From: Holosporales bacterium
GTDB taxonomy: Bacteria; Pseudomonadota; Alphaproteobacteria; BNTO01
DNA: 7,160 nucleotides
Direction: 5' to 3'
Assembly (NCBI GenBank): GCA_031273545.1
Contig: JAISRQ010000026.1
Location: 1-7,160 of the forward strand
In this document: positions 1 through 5,652 of the stretch, one piece after another
Layout of the letters: each line of letters begins with the position of its first letter
Position numbering within the stretch: the stretch's first letter is position 1
Position numbers and translations under genes: made by a program
Notes under the pieces: generated by a model
The model's input: the letters and a program-made list of their open reading frames with translations, nothing else
What the model was told of the DNA's origin: nothing
Databases searched by the model: none

Positions 1-61
1 GATTAACTGAAATATTGTTAATCCAGATTATAGGCTGAGAAATGATTGAAGAACAACGGGG

Positions 62-91
62 TCCTCGAAAAATCGTTAGATTTTTTGGGGG
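62..91. other. Hairpin-forming inverted repeat
   Basis: The arms CCTCGAAAAATC (63-74) and GATTTTTTGGGG (79-90) pair around a GTTA loop, giving a 12-bp stem when G-U pairs are allowed on the plus-strand transcript. The core AAAAATC/GATTTTT is perfect. It may be a terminator-like or RNA-structure element, or the end of a mobile element. No U-tract follows it on either strand, so a classical intrinsic terminator is not supported. Confidence 0.4.
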
Positions 92-186
92 AGTTGAATA
101 TGTAAGTTTTATAAAGCAAGTTGACATGTTTTTTTGTTAGCACACGTAAATCCAGTTTTCAAAAAATATCAGTATTTAGAACTCGT

Positions 187-258
187 CTAATACATTGGTG
201 CTGTCGCGGGCTCGTCGTCGTTAGACGAAGAAATATCCGAATAATGTTCCTTCGCCAT
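187..258 (-). CDS. Possible 23-residue small ORF
   Basis: This leftward ORF starts with an ATG at 258 and lies 71 bp downstream of the 203-residue exported protein gene on the same strand. Its peptide begins MAKEHYSDIS and continues through an acidic Asn-Asp-Asp-Glu stretch to a short Pro/Ala tail. A purine-rich AGGA sits 11 bases before the ATG, farther than ideal. The composition looks protein-like, but the length is too short for judgement. It could be a small protein translated from the same transcript, a remnant of a longer C-terminus, or chance. Confidence 0.2.
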   Translation of the reverse strand: MAKEHYSDISSSNDDEPATAPMY

Positions 259-329
259 TTTCTGAATCGTCCTACTCCATAGATGCGAAAGAGAAGTAAA
301 ATGGTTAACTAAAGTGAAAAGCCGGATTA

Positions 330-941
330 TTAGGCATCTGGATAAACCTCCCAGTCCCAAGCATCAAAAGACCAACTCCAGCCATATTCCTCAGCAATTG
401 CCGCTAATTCCTTCGTAGCCTGAATCGCCTCATTTGCAGCCTGAATAATATCATTTCCAATCTGAATTATCCTATTAACCTCATTAATAACCCAATCCTC
501 GTAAGCAATAGCCTCATCATTACGCAAACAAAGGGAAAGGTTTGCCACTTGAACCTCATTATTTTTAGCAAACTCTCTAACCTCCCTAACAAATTGTTCT
601 AGAACTGGCAGTGACTCAGATGTAAAATTAATGGCCTCCTTTGCGTTATTTACTGCTTGAACAGCATCTTCACTTGGCTCCTTCCCCGGGTTAAGCTTTC
701 TTACATGGGCAGGTCTTCCGAAGGCTTTATTCGGATCAATAGTCTGCATCACTGTTAGTGCCGTACTCTCTGCGCCGCTAGCAAGAGCCAGTGCCGCAAG
801 TACTGCGTTGAGAGCTATGTTTGTGTTACCTTCGTTCTGTTCGAGTCCGCTTTGATATTCGTCACTAGAACAGTACGACGAAGATACTGAGGCAAAGAAC
901 GCCGAAGCGGAAGCTAAAATCATTTTATAAACTATATTCAT
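330..941 (-). CDS. Exported helical protein with Trp-rich C-terminal tail, family unknown
   Basis: Product of 203 residues, not recognised as a known family. I chose the ATG at 941 because an AGG lies 7 bases upstream and the likely promoter (976-1005) would overlap the longer alternative start at 974. The N-terminus has a lysine at residue 6 and a hydrophobic stretch (MILASASAFFASVSS), so a Sec signal peptide is likely; there is a Cys just after it, but the preceding residues (SSSY) are not a good lipobox. A second small-residue-rich hydrophobic segment lies at about residues 41-55. The middle and C-terminal half are predicted helical with many Ala, Ile, Asn and Glu, and repeating hydrophobic spacing (for example NEAIQATKELAAIAEE). 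It ends in an unusual aromatic tail, GWSWSFDAWDWEVYPDA. It is divergently transcribed from the PTS-gap operon. An envelope or secreted role is inference. Confidence 0.65.
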   Translation of the reverse strand: MNIVYKMILASASAFFASVSSSYCSSDEYQSGLEQNEGNTNIALNAVLAALALASGAESTALTVMQTIDPNKAFGRPAHVRKLNPGKEPSEDAVQAVNNAKEAINFTSESLPVLEQFVREVREFAKNNEVQVANLSLCLRNDEAIAYEDWVINEVNRIIQIGNDIIQAANEAIQATKELAAIAEEYGWSWSFDAWDWEVYPDA

Positions 942-975
942 TCGCATACCTATAAAGAAAACACTGTATATCACT

Positions 976-1005
976 AGTATAGCAACCTTTTAAAGGACGA
1001 AACAA
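976..1005 (-). promoter_or_regulatory. Sigma70-type promoter of the 203-residue exported protein gene
   Basis: Read on the minus strand, TTGTTT (1005-1000) and TATACT (981-976) are separated by 18 bases. Predicted transcription start is near 968, giving a leader of roughly 27 bases before the ATG at 941. The spacer contains an 11-base palindrome, CCTTTTAAAGG (986-996), which could be an operator. Confidence 0.5.
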
Positions 1006-1151
1006 GTCTTCATCTCCTCATTGCTAGTATAAATATTTAAAAGCATAATAACACATTGCTACCACCCAACTATAAATAAGGAGCCTTTTTTAAAGTCGCC
1101 CCCCAATGGTTTCGGTTTTTGTGGCAGTCAAACGTTCCGGGAATCAAAAGC

Positions 1152-1181
1152 TGGACAAATAAGCAACTACTTTCATATAAT
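1152..1181 (+). promoter_or_regulatory. Sigma70-type promoter of the PTS-gap operon
   Basis: TGGACA (1152-1157) and a consensus TATAAT (1176-1181) are 18 bases apart. The predicted start near 1188 leaves a leader of about 25 bases before the EIIA ATG at 1213. No other good promoter was seen between the three genes, so it probably serves all three. Confidence 0.6.
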
Positions 1182-1212
1182 GAAGGCAATAGCGCTCGGA
1201 TAAGTAATATAA

Positions 1213-1620
1213 ATGATTGGAATTGTGATTGTTTCTCATGGGCAATTAGGGGCAGCACTCGTTGAAAGTGCAGAGATGATCCTCGACCGCAAGGAGAACG
1301 TGTTTACCGTATCTGTTTCAAGCATATCCGCGCAGGTAGATAAGATGCGTGACGACCTGCTGCGCATAATAGATCAAGCAAATGAAGGTGATGGCGTCGT
1401 TATTTTGACGGACCTATTCGGGGGAACTCCCTCCAATTTATCCATATCAACATTAGGTATCCGCAACGTTGAAGTGGTTGCCGGAGTAAACTTGCCTATG
1501 GTATTAAAGCTGCTCAGCCTCAGGGAGCGGTGCCCAGGAATCAGCCCAAGTGACGCTTGCGTTTTGGCTGAAGAAGCCGGGAAAAAGCAAATATCCATAG
1601 CATCACTGGTTGCGTGTTAA
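1213..1620 (+). CDS. PTS EIIA component, mannose (ManX/PtsM) family
   Basis: A 135-residue stand-alone EIIA domain of the mannose/fructose/sorbose PTS family, cytoplasmic. It accepts phosphate from HPr on a histidine. Visible signatures are MIGIVIVSHG with the phosphorylatable His9, the DLFGGTPSN motif with Asp67 (matching the active-site His10/Asp67 pair of E. coli EIIA-Man), and the VAGVNLPM segment at 89-96. The length is right for a single A domain with no attached EIIB. In alphaproteobacteria such proteins usually sit with HPr and the kinase HprK in a regulatory PTS lacking a sugar permease; here HPr follows 55 bp downstream and GAPDH after that. No EI, HprK, EIIB or EIIC is in the window. 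The ribosome binding site is weak (GGATAAG, well upstream of the ATG). Assignment to the family is firm; a regulatory rather than transport role is inference. Confidence 0.93.
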   Translation: MIGIVIVSHGQLGAALVESAEMILDRKENVFTVSVSSISAQVDKMRDDLLRIIDQANEGDGVVILTDLFGGTPSNLSISTLGIRNVEVVAGVNLPMVLKLLSLRERCPGISPSDACVLAEEAGKKQISIASLVAC

Positions 1621-1675
1621 GGCCGATGGCGTTAGCCAATAGTTAGCGTAGCCGTTTCGACTTAAGGAGGAGTTC

Positions 1676-1984
1676 GTGTCAAGGAAGGTTTCCCATTTTG
1701 TCGTGACTCACCCCCTCGGGATGCATGCGCGTGTTTGCTCTAAGTGGATCAAAGCTATACAAAAAATACGTTCAAGCGAAATTTCATATTCACAAGAATG
1801 GGCATTGATCGAGTACGGCGAAGTCATAATTCCCGCGGATTCGTTGTTTAAACTATTAGAGACGCGCATTCCCTGTGGGGCGGAGTTTGACCTTGTCTTA
1901 GACGACAGTTGTTTATATGATGTTCAAGTCGGGAAAGAGTTGGCGCATGTAATTAGCTTGCAAGCGTTTGAACCCACTGTTTAA
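1676..1984 (+). CDS. HPr-like phosphocarrier protein, divergent
   Basis: A cytoplasmic HPr-family protein of 102 residues that would carry phosphate from EI to the EIIA encoded just upstream. The start is GTG at 1676, chosen because a strong AAGGAGG (1664-1670) lies 5 bases before it. The active-site loop reads PLGMHARVCSKW: His17 matches the phosphorylated His15 of classical HPr and Arg19 matches Arg17, but the usual proline after that arginine is Val20. Residues ADSLFKLLETRIPCGAEFDL (54-73) align with the regulatory-serine helix (KSIMGLL in other HPrs), making Ser56 the candidate HprK target. The protein is about 12-15 residues longer than usual (85-90), mostly at the C-terminus, and the central strands (residues 36-52) diverge strongly. 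It is probably functional since all key phosphotransfer residues remain. The gap gene follows after 26 bp. Confidence 0.88.
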   Translation: MSRKVSHFVVTHPLGMHARVCSKWIKAIQKIRSSEISYSQEWALIEYGEVIIPADSLFKLLETRIPCGAEFDLVLDDSCLYDVQVGKELAHVISLQAFEPTV

Positions 1985-2010
1985 TTTTTTTTGTGTGATG
2001 GTGAAAGAAC

Positions 2011-3105
2011 ATGGCGTTAAAAGTCGCAATTAATGGTTTTGGGCGAATTGGGCGTATGGTTTTACGGGCGCTGCATGAGAGGAGCGTTTTTAAATTTCCG
2101 GATTTGCCAGATATTCAAGGGGCAATTCGCGTTGTCGCAATTAACGATTTGGCCCCCGTGGACGCAAACGTTCATTTGTTCAAATATGATTCTGTGCATG
2201 GGACATTTTTGTCGCCGGTTGATGTGAAGATTGAAAATGCGCAAGATTTGCACCCCATGTGCCGTGGAACAATGGATATCGGCTATGGCGACATTATGTT
2301 GCTTCAAGAGCCAAACCCAGAAAACCTTCCGTGGGAAGACCTTGATATTGATGTTGTGTTCGAATGCTCCGGTAGGTTTACTGCGCGGGACCAAGCTGCC
2401 AAACACATAGCAGGCGGAGCGAAACGGGTCCTTATCTCTGCGCCAGGCGAAAAGGCGGACTTGACAGTCGTTTATGGGGTAAACCACGAAAGCATGTCTC
2501 AGGATCACACGATTTTATCGAACGCGTCCTGTACTACAAATTGCTTGGCGCCTGTAGCAAAAGTATTGAATGACGCCGTAGGGATTGAGTGCGGGCACAT
2601 GACGACGATCCACGCATACACGGGAGATCAGCGCCCAGTAGACACCGTACATAAGGATTTGCGACGAGCAAGGGCCGCAGCGGTATCTATGATCCCGACA
2701 TCCACAGGGGCAGCGAAGGCGGTTGGGCTGGTTTTGCCTGAGTTGGCTGGGAGGCTGGATGGGGTGGCGATTCGCGTGCCTACTCCGAATGTGTCCGCTG
2801 TGGATCTGACGTTCATTGCGTCTAAGTCGACAAGTGCAAAGGAGTTAAATGATGCGATTGCTGCGGCTGCTAAAAATGAATTGCTTGGCGTGCTGAGCGT
2901 TTGTAATGAGCCGTTGGTTTCTGTGGATTTTAATCACAACTTTAATAGCGCAACTGTGGATGCGTCCCAAACCAAAGTTATTGATGGAAGACTTTGTCGG
3001 GTCTTTGCTTGGTATGATAATGAATGGGGCTTTTCGAATCGAATGCTAGACGTTGCAGCGTTTATGTTGAACCAAAAGAAGGGGGCGTTTTTAAGCTGGA
3101 TCTAA
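2011..3105 (+). CDS. gap: Glyceraldehyde-3-phosphate dehydrogenase, type I
   Basis: The cytoplasmic glycolytic enzyme that oxidises and phosphorylates glyceraldehyde 3-phosphate to 1,3-bisphosphoglycerate with NAD+. The N-terminal Rossmann motif is INGFGRIGR (7-15), with AINDL (43-47) placing an Asp where NAD-preferring enzymes have it. The catalytic cysteine is Cys174 in SNASCTTNCLAP and the catalytic His is His201 in TIHAYTGDQ; phosphate-binding STGAAKAVG (231-239), RVPTPNVS (255-262) and WYDNEWGFSNR (334-344) are all present. At 364 residues it is longer than the usual 330-340, because of an insertion near 25-38 (VFKFPDLPDIQG) and a C-terminal extension (KKGAFLSWI). The ribosome binding site is weak (GAAAG). 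It is the last gene of the EIIA-HPr-gap operon. The NAD preference is inferred from sequence; the enzyme identity is firm. Confidence 0.97.
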   Translation: MALKVAINGFGRIGRMVLRALHERSVFKFPDLPDIQGAIRVVAINDLAPVDANVHLFKYDSVHGTFLSPVDVKIENAQDLHPMCRGTMDIGYGDIMLLQEPNPENLPWEDLDIDVVFECSGRFTARDQAAKHIAGGAKRVLISAPGEKADLTVVYGVNHESMSQDHTILSNASCTTNCLAPVAKVLNDAVGIECGHMTTIHAYTGDQRPVDTVHKDLRRARAAAVSMIPTSTGAAKAVGLVLPELAGRLDGVAIRVPTPNVSAVDLTFIASKSTSAKELNDAIAAAAKNELLGVLSVCNEPLVSVDFNHNFNSATVDASQTKVIDGRLCRVFAWYDNEWGFSNRMLDVAAFMLNQKKGAFLSWI

Positions 3106-3121
3106 GGTTTCCGCTTTACGC

Positions 3122-3166
3122 AAGGAGATCGCGACCTCGTTGAAATTATTCAGAGGTCGCTTCCTT
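3122..3166. terminator. Hairpin terminator between convergent genes
   Basis: A perfect 8-bp GC-rich stem, GCGACCTC (3131-3138) with GAGGTCGC (3153-3160), around a 14-base loop, extended by an outer AAGGA/TCCTT stem after a small internal loop. It lies 16 bp past the gap stop and between convergent genes, so it fits a shared termination structure. The U-tract is poor (TTCCTTC on the plus strand), so it may work with Rho or stabilise 3' ends. Confidence 0.55.
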
Positions 3167-3217
3167 CAAGAAATAATAGGGACATGTCTGCTTTTAGCGG
3201 ATATGTTCTAATGGCTT

Positions 3218-3955
3218 TTATGCAAGTCCTTTTAGTGAGTGGATAATAGCTAGGGTTGACAGGGCAGATAAATTCCCGCAATCACATAACGGCCGCAGTG
3301 TCGCTTCAGCTTCATTTAGTTGTTCATCAAACTTCTCTTTTGTCCAAGTTCCACGATTCTCTTGTGCTTGCATCATCAGAACGTTCCCATAGTAAAGTTG
3401 TCCATTTATACTTCCCATGGAGGCAGACCTTTGCAAGTATAACCTGCTTTTTTCTAGATCCATTGGGTAACCTGGTCTTGATTTCCAATAGAATATCCCG
3501 AGTGAATTTAATGCGTCTACTTCACCTAGATCTGCAATTAGGCTAATACATTTTAGGCCAAGATCACAATTCTGTTCGACTCCACAGCCAGAAACCAAAT
3601 GTTCTCCGTACCACAATATTGCTTGAACGTGTCCTTTGGCTGCTGCGAGCTTTAAGCAAATACTCGCAACTTTAGGGCAATTACATTTTCCATAAAACTG
3701 CGCTATTTTTACCAGGTAACATTGAGCTTCAGTGCTTCCATTCTCAATAGCTAGTCTGATCCGCTCACGACATTCGACAGGAACGTCTAGAGGGTTGTAG
3801 TCGCTGCCAATTTCCGCAACAAGCTGGCGTGCGCGGTCTTGCACATTTACACGCGGGTCTATGCCCGCTGCGGCAAAATTTGTTGCGTAAATTAAGCAAG
3901 CAACAGTCAATCCATTTATTTTTCGGCACAAAGTACTCATATTCATTTTTAACAT
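3218..3955 (-). CDS. Exported Sel1-like repeat protein, divergent
   Basis: A 245-residue protein with degenerate Sel1-like (SLR, TPR-related) repeats, helix-pair scaffolds that mediate protein contacts. I chose the ATG at 3955 over one 50 codons upstream: GAAGGAAGG immediately precedes it and the resulting N-terminus is a good Sec signal peptide (hydrophobic NGLTVACLIYATNFAAA, cleavage likely after Ala30). The best repeats are at about 110-146 (AILWYGEHLVSGCGVEQNCD) and 147-184 (ALNSLGIFYWKS onward), with weaker ones at 77-109 and in the C-terminal part. The mature part has ten cysteines, including CNC (91-93) and CDC (224-226), which suggests disulfides in an oxidising compartment. It is convergent with gap and transcribed in the same direction as the other Sel1 gene, but separated by 298 bp from the 77-residue ORF, so it probably has its own promoter. 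The exact partner and role are unknown. Confidence 0.8.
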   Translation of the reverse strand: MLKMNMSTLCRKINGLTVACLIYATNFAAAGIDPRVNVQDRARQLVAEIGSDYNPLDVPVECRERIRLAIENGSTEAQCYLVKIAQFYGKCNCPKVASICLKLAAAKGHVQAILWYGEHLVSGCGVEQNCDLGLKCISLIADLGEVDALNSLGIFYWKSRPGYPMDLEKSRLYLQRSASMGSINGQLYYGNVLMMQAQENRGTWTKEKFDEQLNEAEATLRPLCDCGNLSALSTLAIIHSLKGLA

Positions 3956-4253
3956 ATACCTTCCTTCTTTTTCATAGTAAACATCAATACCCTTTTGGGG
4001 ATACCACCAGTTATTGAGTGTATCAATATTGTCAACGATTGTTAAGAAAAAAATCCAGAACTGACTCATGAAAAAATGCCGAAATAGAGGGCGTTGAATC
4101 GCCATATAGATAAAGGGGTCGAATGACTATTGGAGCCACATTTCGCCAAAAAAGAAGAGGCCTCCGCCCGTCGTAACAGAAAAGAGTTAAGGAATCGTGA
4201 ACGAAATGATCACATTTGAGTCAAGCTTTAACATTAACGTCCCATTAACGTTT
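3956..4253. other. Intergenic region upstream of the second Sel1-like gene
   Basis: It must hold the promoter of the leftward Sel1-like gene. On the minus strand a consensus TTGACA occurs at 4035-4030, but no convincing -10 hexamer lies 16-18 bases after it; TACTAT closer to the gene is another weak candidate. A short run of six A (4148-4153) next to a GC-rich patch could act as a weak terminator for the 77-residue ORF. No RNA gene was seen. An in-frame extension of the Sel1-like gene to 4105 exists but lacks supporting signals. Confidence 0.4.
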
Positions 4254-4487
4254 TTATGATAGGATAAAAGGTGGATGGTTGGGGTGGAGCCACCTCCCTT
4301 TTTTTAAATAATTAAGACTCCTAATCCCCAAATGATTGCGGGTCTTTTTGTCCATAAAACACTTACTATCTTTCATCTCCTTTCCCACAATCTTTGGGGG
4401 CCCCGATCTACTCCAGTCCTCTAAAAGATTGCGAATAAAAGACTGAGCAATTACAAGTATTTGTTCGCCAAATGACTCAACAGTCAT
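4254..4487 (-). CDS. Small unknown protein, 77 residues
   Basis: Not recognised. The ATG at 4487 is preceded by GAGGAG with a 5-base spacer, one of the strongest ribosome binding sites in the window, and lies 25 bp after the stop of the upstream Sel1 gene, so co-transcription is likely. The N-terminal part (MTVESFGEQILVIAQSFIRN) looks like an amphipathic helix and lacks a signal peptide, unlike its neighbours. The remainder is basic and rich in Lys/Arg, Gly and Pro, with a single cysteine at about residue 43, and ends in HPNHPPFILS. The C-terminal half resembles less convincingly structured sequence and could be a reading frame that continues past a decayed end; a truncated remnant of a longer gene is a real alternative. 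A cytoplasmic partner for the Sel1 protein is only a guess. Confidence 0.5.
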   Translation of the reverse strand: MTVESFGEQILVIAQSFIRNLLEDWSRSGPPKIVGKEMKDSKCFMDKKTRNHLGIRSLNYLKKGRWLHPNHPPFILS

Positions 4488-4512
4488 TATAACTCCTCAA
4501 TCATTGTAATAG

Positions 4513-5307
4513 TTATTCAAAATACTTCATGCTTTTAAGTTGCTGAATAGCGGGTTCATAGCCCTGCTCGGCCGCCTTTTTGCACCACTCGACTCCCTTT
4601 TTTAAGTTCGCCTCAACAACGCCACCGACTCCACAAGCATAAAACCTAGCTACAGCATATTGAGCCGGCGGATGACTCCCTTCCGCGCCCTTCAAATACC
4701 ACTCAAAGGCTTTTTTCATATCTACATCAACGTATTCCCCGAATTCGTACATTAAGCCCAACTCTTGGCACGCCCACACATCACCAGCTTCGGCAGCCTT
4801 AATATATAGTTTAAAAGCTTTCTCAAAATCCTGTTCGACAATCTCCCCCATTACGTATACCCTGGCAAGATTATAAGCCGCCTCAGGGCAATTTTGATCC
4901 ACCGCTTTATTCAGCCATTCTAACGTCTTTGCATAGTCTACCTTTGTTCCTATGCCCTCACAATACATGTTGGCGACATTCGTTTGGGCCGCAGCATTTC
5001 CTCCTTCTGCAGCTTTTAGGTACCACTTAAAAGCTTCTTCGTAGTTCTGTTTGACGCCATAGCCCCTGTGGTACCTTATGCCAAGCTCATTCTGTGCATC
5101 TAAATTCCCGTCGTTTGCTAGCTTAATTAAGTCTTTTACTTTAACGTTGCTCATTTTAACACACTTATTTTTCGACGCCTCCTTCTCGCAGGGTAACACA
5201 GTCTGATTATCCTTTGAACACATGCTTTGGCCCTGTTGATCTGATGCGGGGTAAGCTAGTTGTCCGCTCATTGCAATGATCAACGTTAGAAAATGTTTAT
5301 TATCCAT
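4513..5307 (-). CDS. Exported Sel1-repeat protein, five repeats
   Basis: A 264-residue protein with a short N-terminal signal sequence (KHFLTLIIAMSGQLAYPAS), a cysteine-containing linker to about residue 57 (Cys30, Cys40, Cys49), and five tandem Sel1-like repeats: 71-106, 107-142, 143-178, 179-214 (each exactly 36 residues) and 215-252 (38). The repeats show the family pattern: small residue pair, LG..Y..G.GV, acidic linker, AF.WY.KAAE.G (for example YEEAFKWYLKAAEGG). Such solenoids bind proteins; secreted members occur in periplasmic signalling and as host-interaction factors in Legionella, Coxiella and Helicobacter. The ATG at 5307 follows AAGGA with an 8-base spacer containing seven T. A good promoter lies at 5347-5374. 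The 77-residue ORF follows 25 bp downstream. Family assignment is firm; export is likely; role is unknown. Confidence 0.88.
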   Translation of the reverse strand: MDNKHFLTLIIAMSGQLAYPASDQQGQSMCSKDNQTVLPCEKEASKNKCVKMSNVKVKDLIKLANDGNLDAQNELGIRYHRGYGVKQNYEEAFKWYLKAAEGGNAAAQTNVANMYCEGIGTKVDYAKTLEWLNKAVDQNCPEAAYNLARVYVMGEIVEQDFEKAFKLYIKAAEAGDVWACQELGLMYEFGEYVDVDMKKAFEWYLKGAEGSHPPAQYAVARFYACGVGGVVEANLKKGVEWCKKAAEQGYEPAIQQLKSMKYFE

Positions 5308-5329
5308 AAAAAAAGTCCTTGTAGTATAG

Positions 5330-5341
5330 GTAAATATTTAC
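5330..5341. promoter_or_regulatory. 12-bp palindrome at the Sel1 gene transcription start
   Basis: GTAAATATTTAC is a perfect inverted repeat lying 6 bases downstream of the -10 hexamer of the Sel1 gene, over the expected transcription start. Its position suits a repressor operator. Being AT-rich, it could also be chance. Confidence 0.35.
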
Positions 5342-5346
5342 TCCCT

Positions 5347-5374
5347 ATTATATCATGAGATGTGAGAATGTAAA
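5347..5374 (-). promoter_or_regulatory. Sigma70-type promoter of the five-repeat Sel1 gene
   Basis: On the minus strand, TTTACA (5374-5369) and a consensus TATAAT (5352-5347) are 16 bases apart. The predicted start near 5340 gives a leader of about 33 bases before the ATG at 5307. Confidence 0.6.
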
Positions 5375-5377
5375 AGG

Positions 5378-5393
5378 CTCCTTAAAGAAGGAG
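5378..5393. repeat. Short perfect hairpin CTCCTT/AAGGAG
   Basis: CTCCTT (5378-5383) and AAGGAG (5388-5393) form a 6-bp stem with an AAAG loop. It sits just upstream of the -35 hexamer of the leftward Sel1 gene, where it could be an operator. On the plus strand it would bury an AAGGAG that precedes the ATG of the 26-codon ORF at 5408. Confidence 0.35.
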
Positions 5394-5407
5394 TGAAGGG
5401 ACACCTC

Positions 5408-5488
5408 ATGAAAATCAATCAACCAGACCTTAGCGACCATTTACGTTTTTTGGATAGCTTATCCATCATCAAAAAGAGATTTAAATAG
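5408..5488 (+). CDS. Possible 26-residue small ORF overlapping the 63-bp repeat
   Basis: It starts at ATG 5408, with AGGG 7 bases before it and a second AAGGAG farther upstream. The peptide begins MKINQPDLSDHLRFLDSL and ends in a basic KKRFK. Most of it is encoded by the 63-bp repeat. In the second repeat copy the same frame is not preceded by an ATG and three repeat differences change residues, so conservation does not support this frame. Probably fortuitous; listed because of the ribosome binding site. Confidence 0.2.
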   Translation: MKINQPDLSDHLRFLDSLSIIKKRFK

Positions 5489-5489
5489 C
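5427..5489 (+). repeat. 63-bp dispersed repeat, copy 1
   Basis: This copy matches 7001-7063 at 56 of 63 positions without gaps. The first 29 bases differ once, the last 19 (AAAAAGAGATTTAAATAGC) are identical, and six of the seven differences fall in the 15-base centre. Similarity ends abruptly at both sides. It is direct-oriented to copy 2 and both copies lie in the gaps flanking the 343-residue gene. Confidence 0.85.
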
Positions 5490-5652
5490 AAGATGCTGCT
5501 CAAATAAATATGCAGCGCCGGAATGGCTAGATTCTTTTTTGATTTCTTCACGCCCCCCTGGTATATCACCAATGAAACAATGTTAAGCGCAAATAGATAT
5601 GATCCTTGCTAAGAGTAAATACTTACGCTAAAGACTCGCTTGTCTATATTCA

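Larger units (their letters stand above)
1..329. other. Gene-poor left edge with one hairpin
   Basis: No secure gene is visible in this stretch. Stop codons are frequent in most frames. It holds a hairpin at 62-91 and a possible 23-codon leftward ORF at 187-258, both listed separately. A leftward reading frame opens at an ATG at 127-125 and runs off the window edge, but no ribosome binding site precedes it and no family is recognisable. A consensus TTGACA hexamer lies at 121-126 on the plus strand, but no good -10 hexamer follows at the right distance. Confidence 0.5.
942..1212. other. Divergent intergenic region
   Basis: It separates the leftward exported-protein gene from the rightward PTS-gap operon and contains one candidate promoter for each direction (976-1005 leftward, 1152-1181 rightward). 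Between them, about 1006-1150 shows no convincing gene; a leftward open frame here runs into the EIIA coding sequence and has no supporting signals. Confidence 0.5.

Noticed and set aside
121..126. Consensus -35 hexamer TTGACA on the plus strand
   Set aside because: No acceptable -10 hexamer 16-18 bases downstream and no plus-strand gene follows.
1..127. Leftward open frame from ATG 127 to the window edge (peptide starts MSTCFIKL)
   Set aside because: No ribosome binding site, no recognisable family, and it runs through the hairpin at 62-91; too short to judge without sequence to the left.
1070..1258. 62-residue leftward frame overlapping the EIIA start
   Set aside because: It overlaps a well-supported gene and the operon promoter, with no ribosome binding site; a shadow frame.
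1985..1992. Run of eight T after the HPr stop as an internal terminator or attenuator
   Set aside because: Only a short palindrome (CTTGCAAG) precedes it and not directly; no stable stem abuts the run.
2062..2508. 148-residue leftward frame inside gap
   Set aside because: It is entirely antisense to the conserved GAPDH coding sequence and has no family features.
3956..4105. 50-codon N-terminal extension of the second Sel1-like protein
   Set aside because: It would bury the signal peptide, and a good ribosome binding site lies directly before the internal ATG at 3955.
4110..4140. tRNA-like 3' end (GGTCGAAT followed by GAGCCA)
   Set aside because: No matching 5' acceptor strand, D-arm or anticodon arm about 70 bases upstream.
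4148..4168. Weak terminator after the 77-residue ORF (GGC/GCC stem then six T on the minus strand)
   Set aside because: The stem is only 3 bp, insufficient to call a terminator.
4238..4258. Possible third copy of the 63-bp repeat (CCATTAACGTTTTTATGAT)
   Set aside because: Only about 16 of 19 bases resemble the left arm, in AT-rich sequence, and the match does not extend on either side.
5481..5582. 33-codon leftward open frame ending in LFEQHLAI
   Set aside because: No start codon or ribosome binding site; it might be a remnant but nothing supports a gene.
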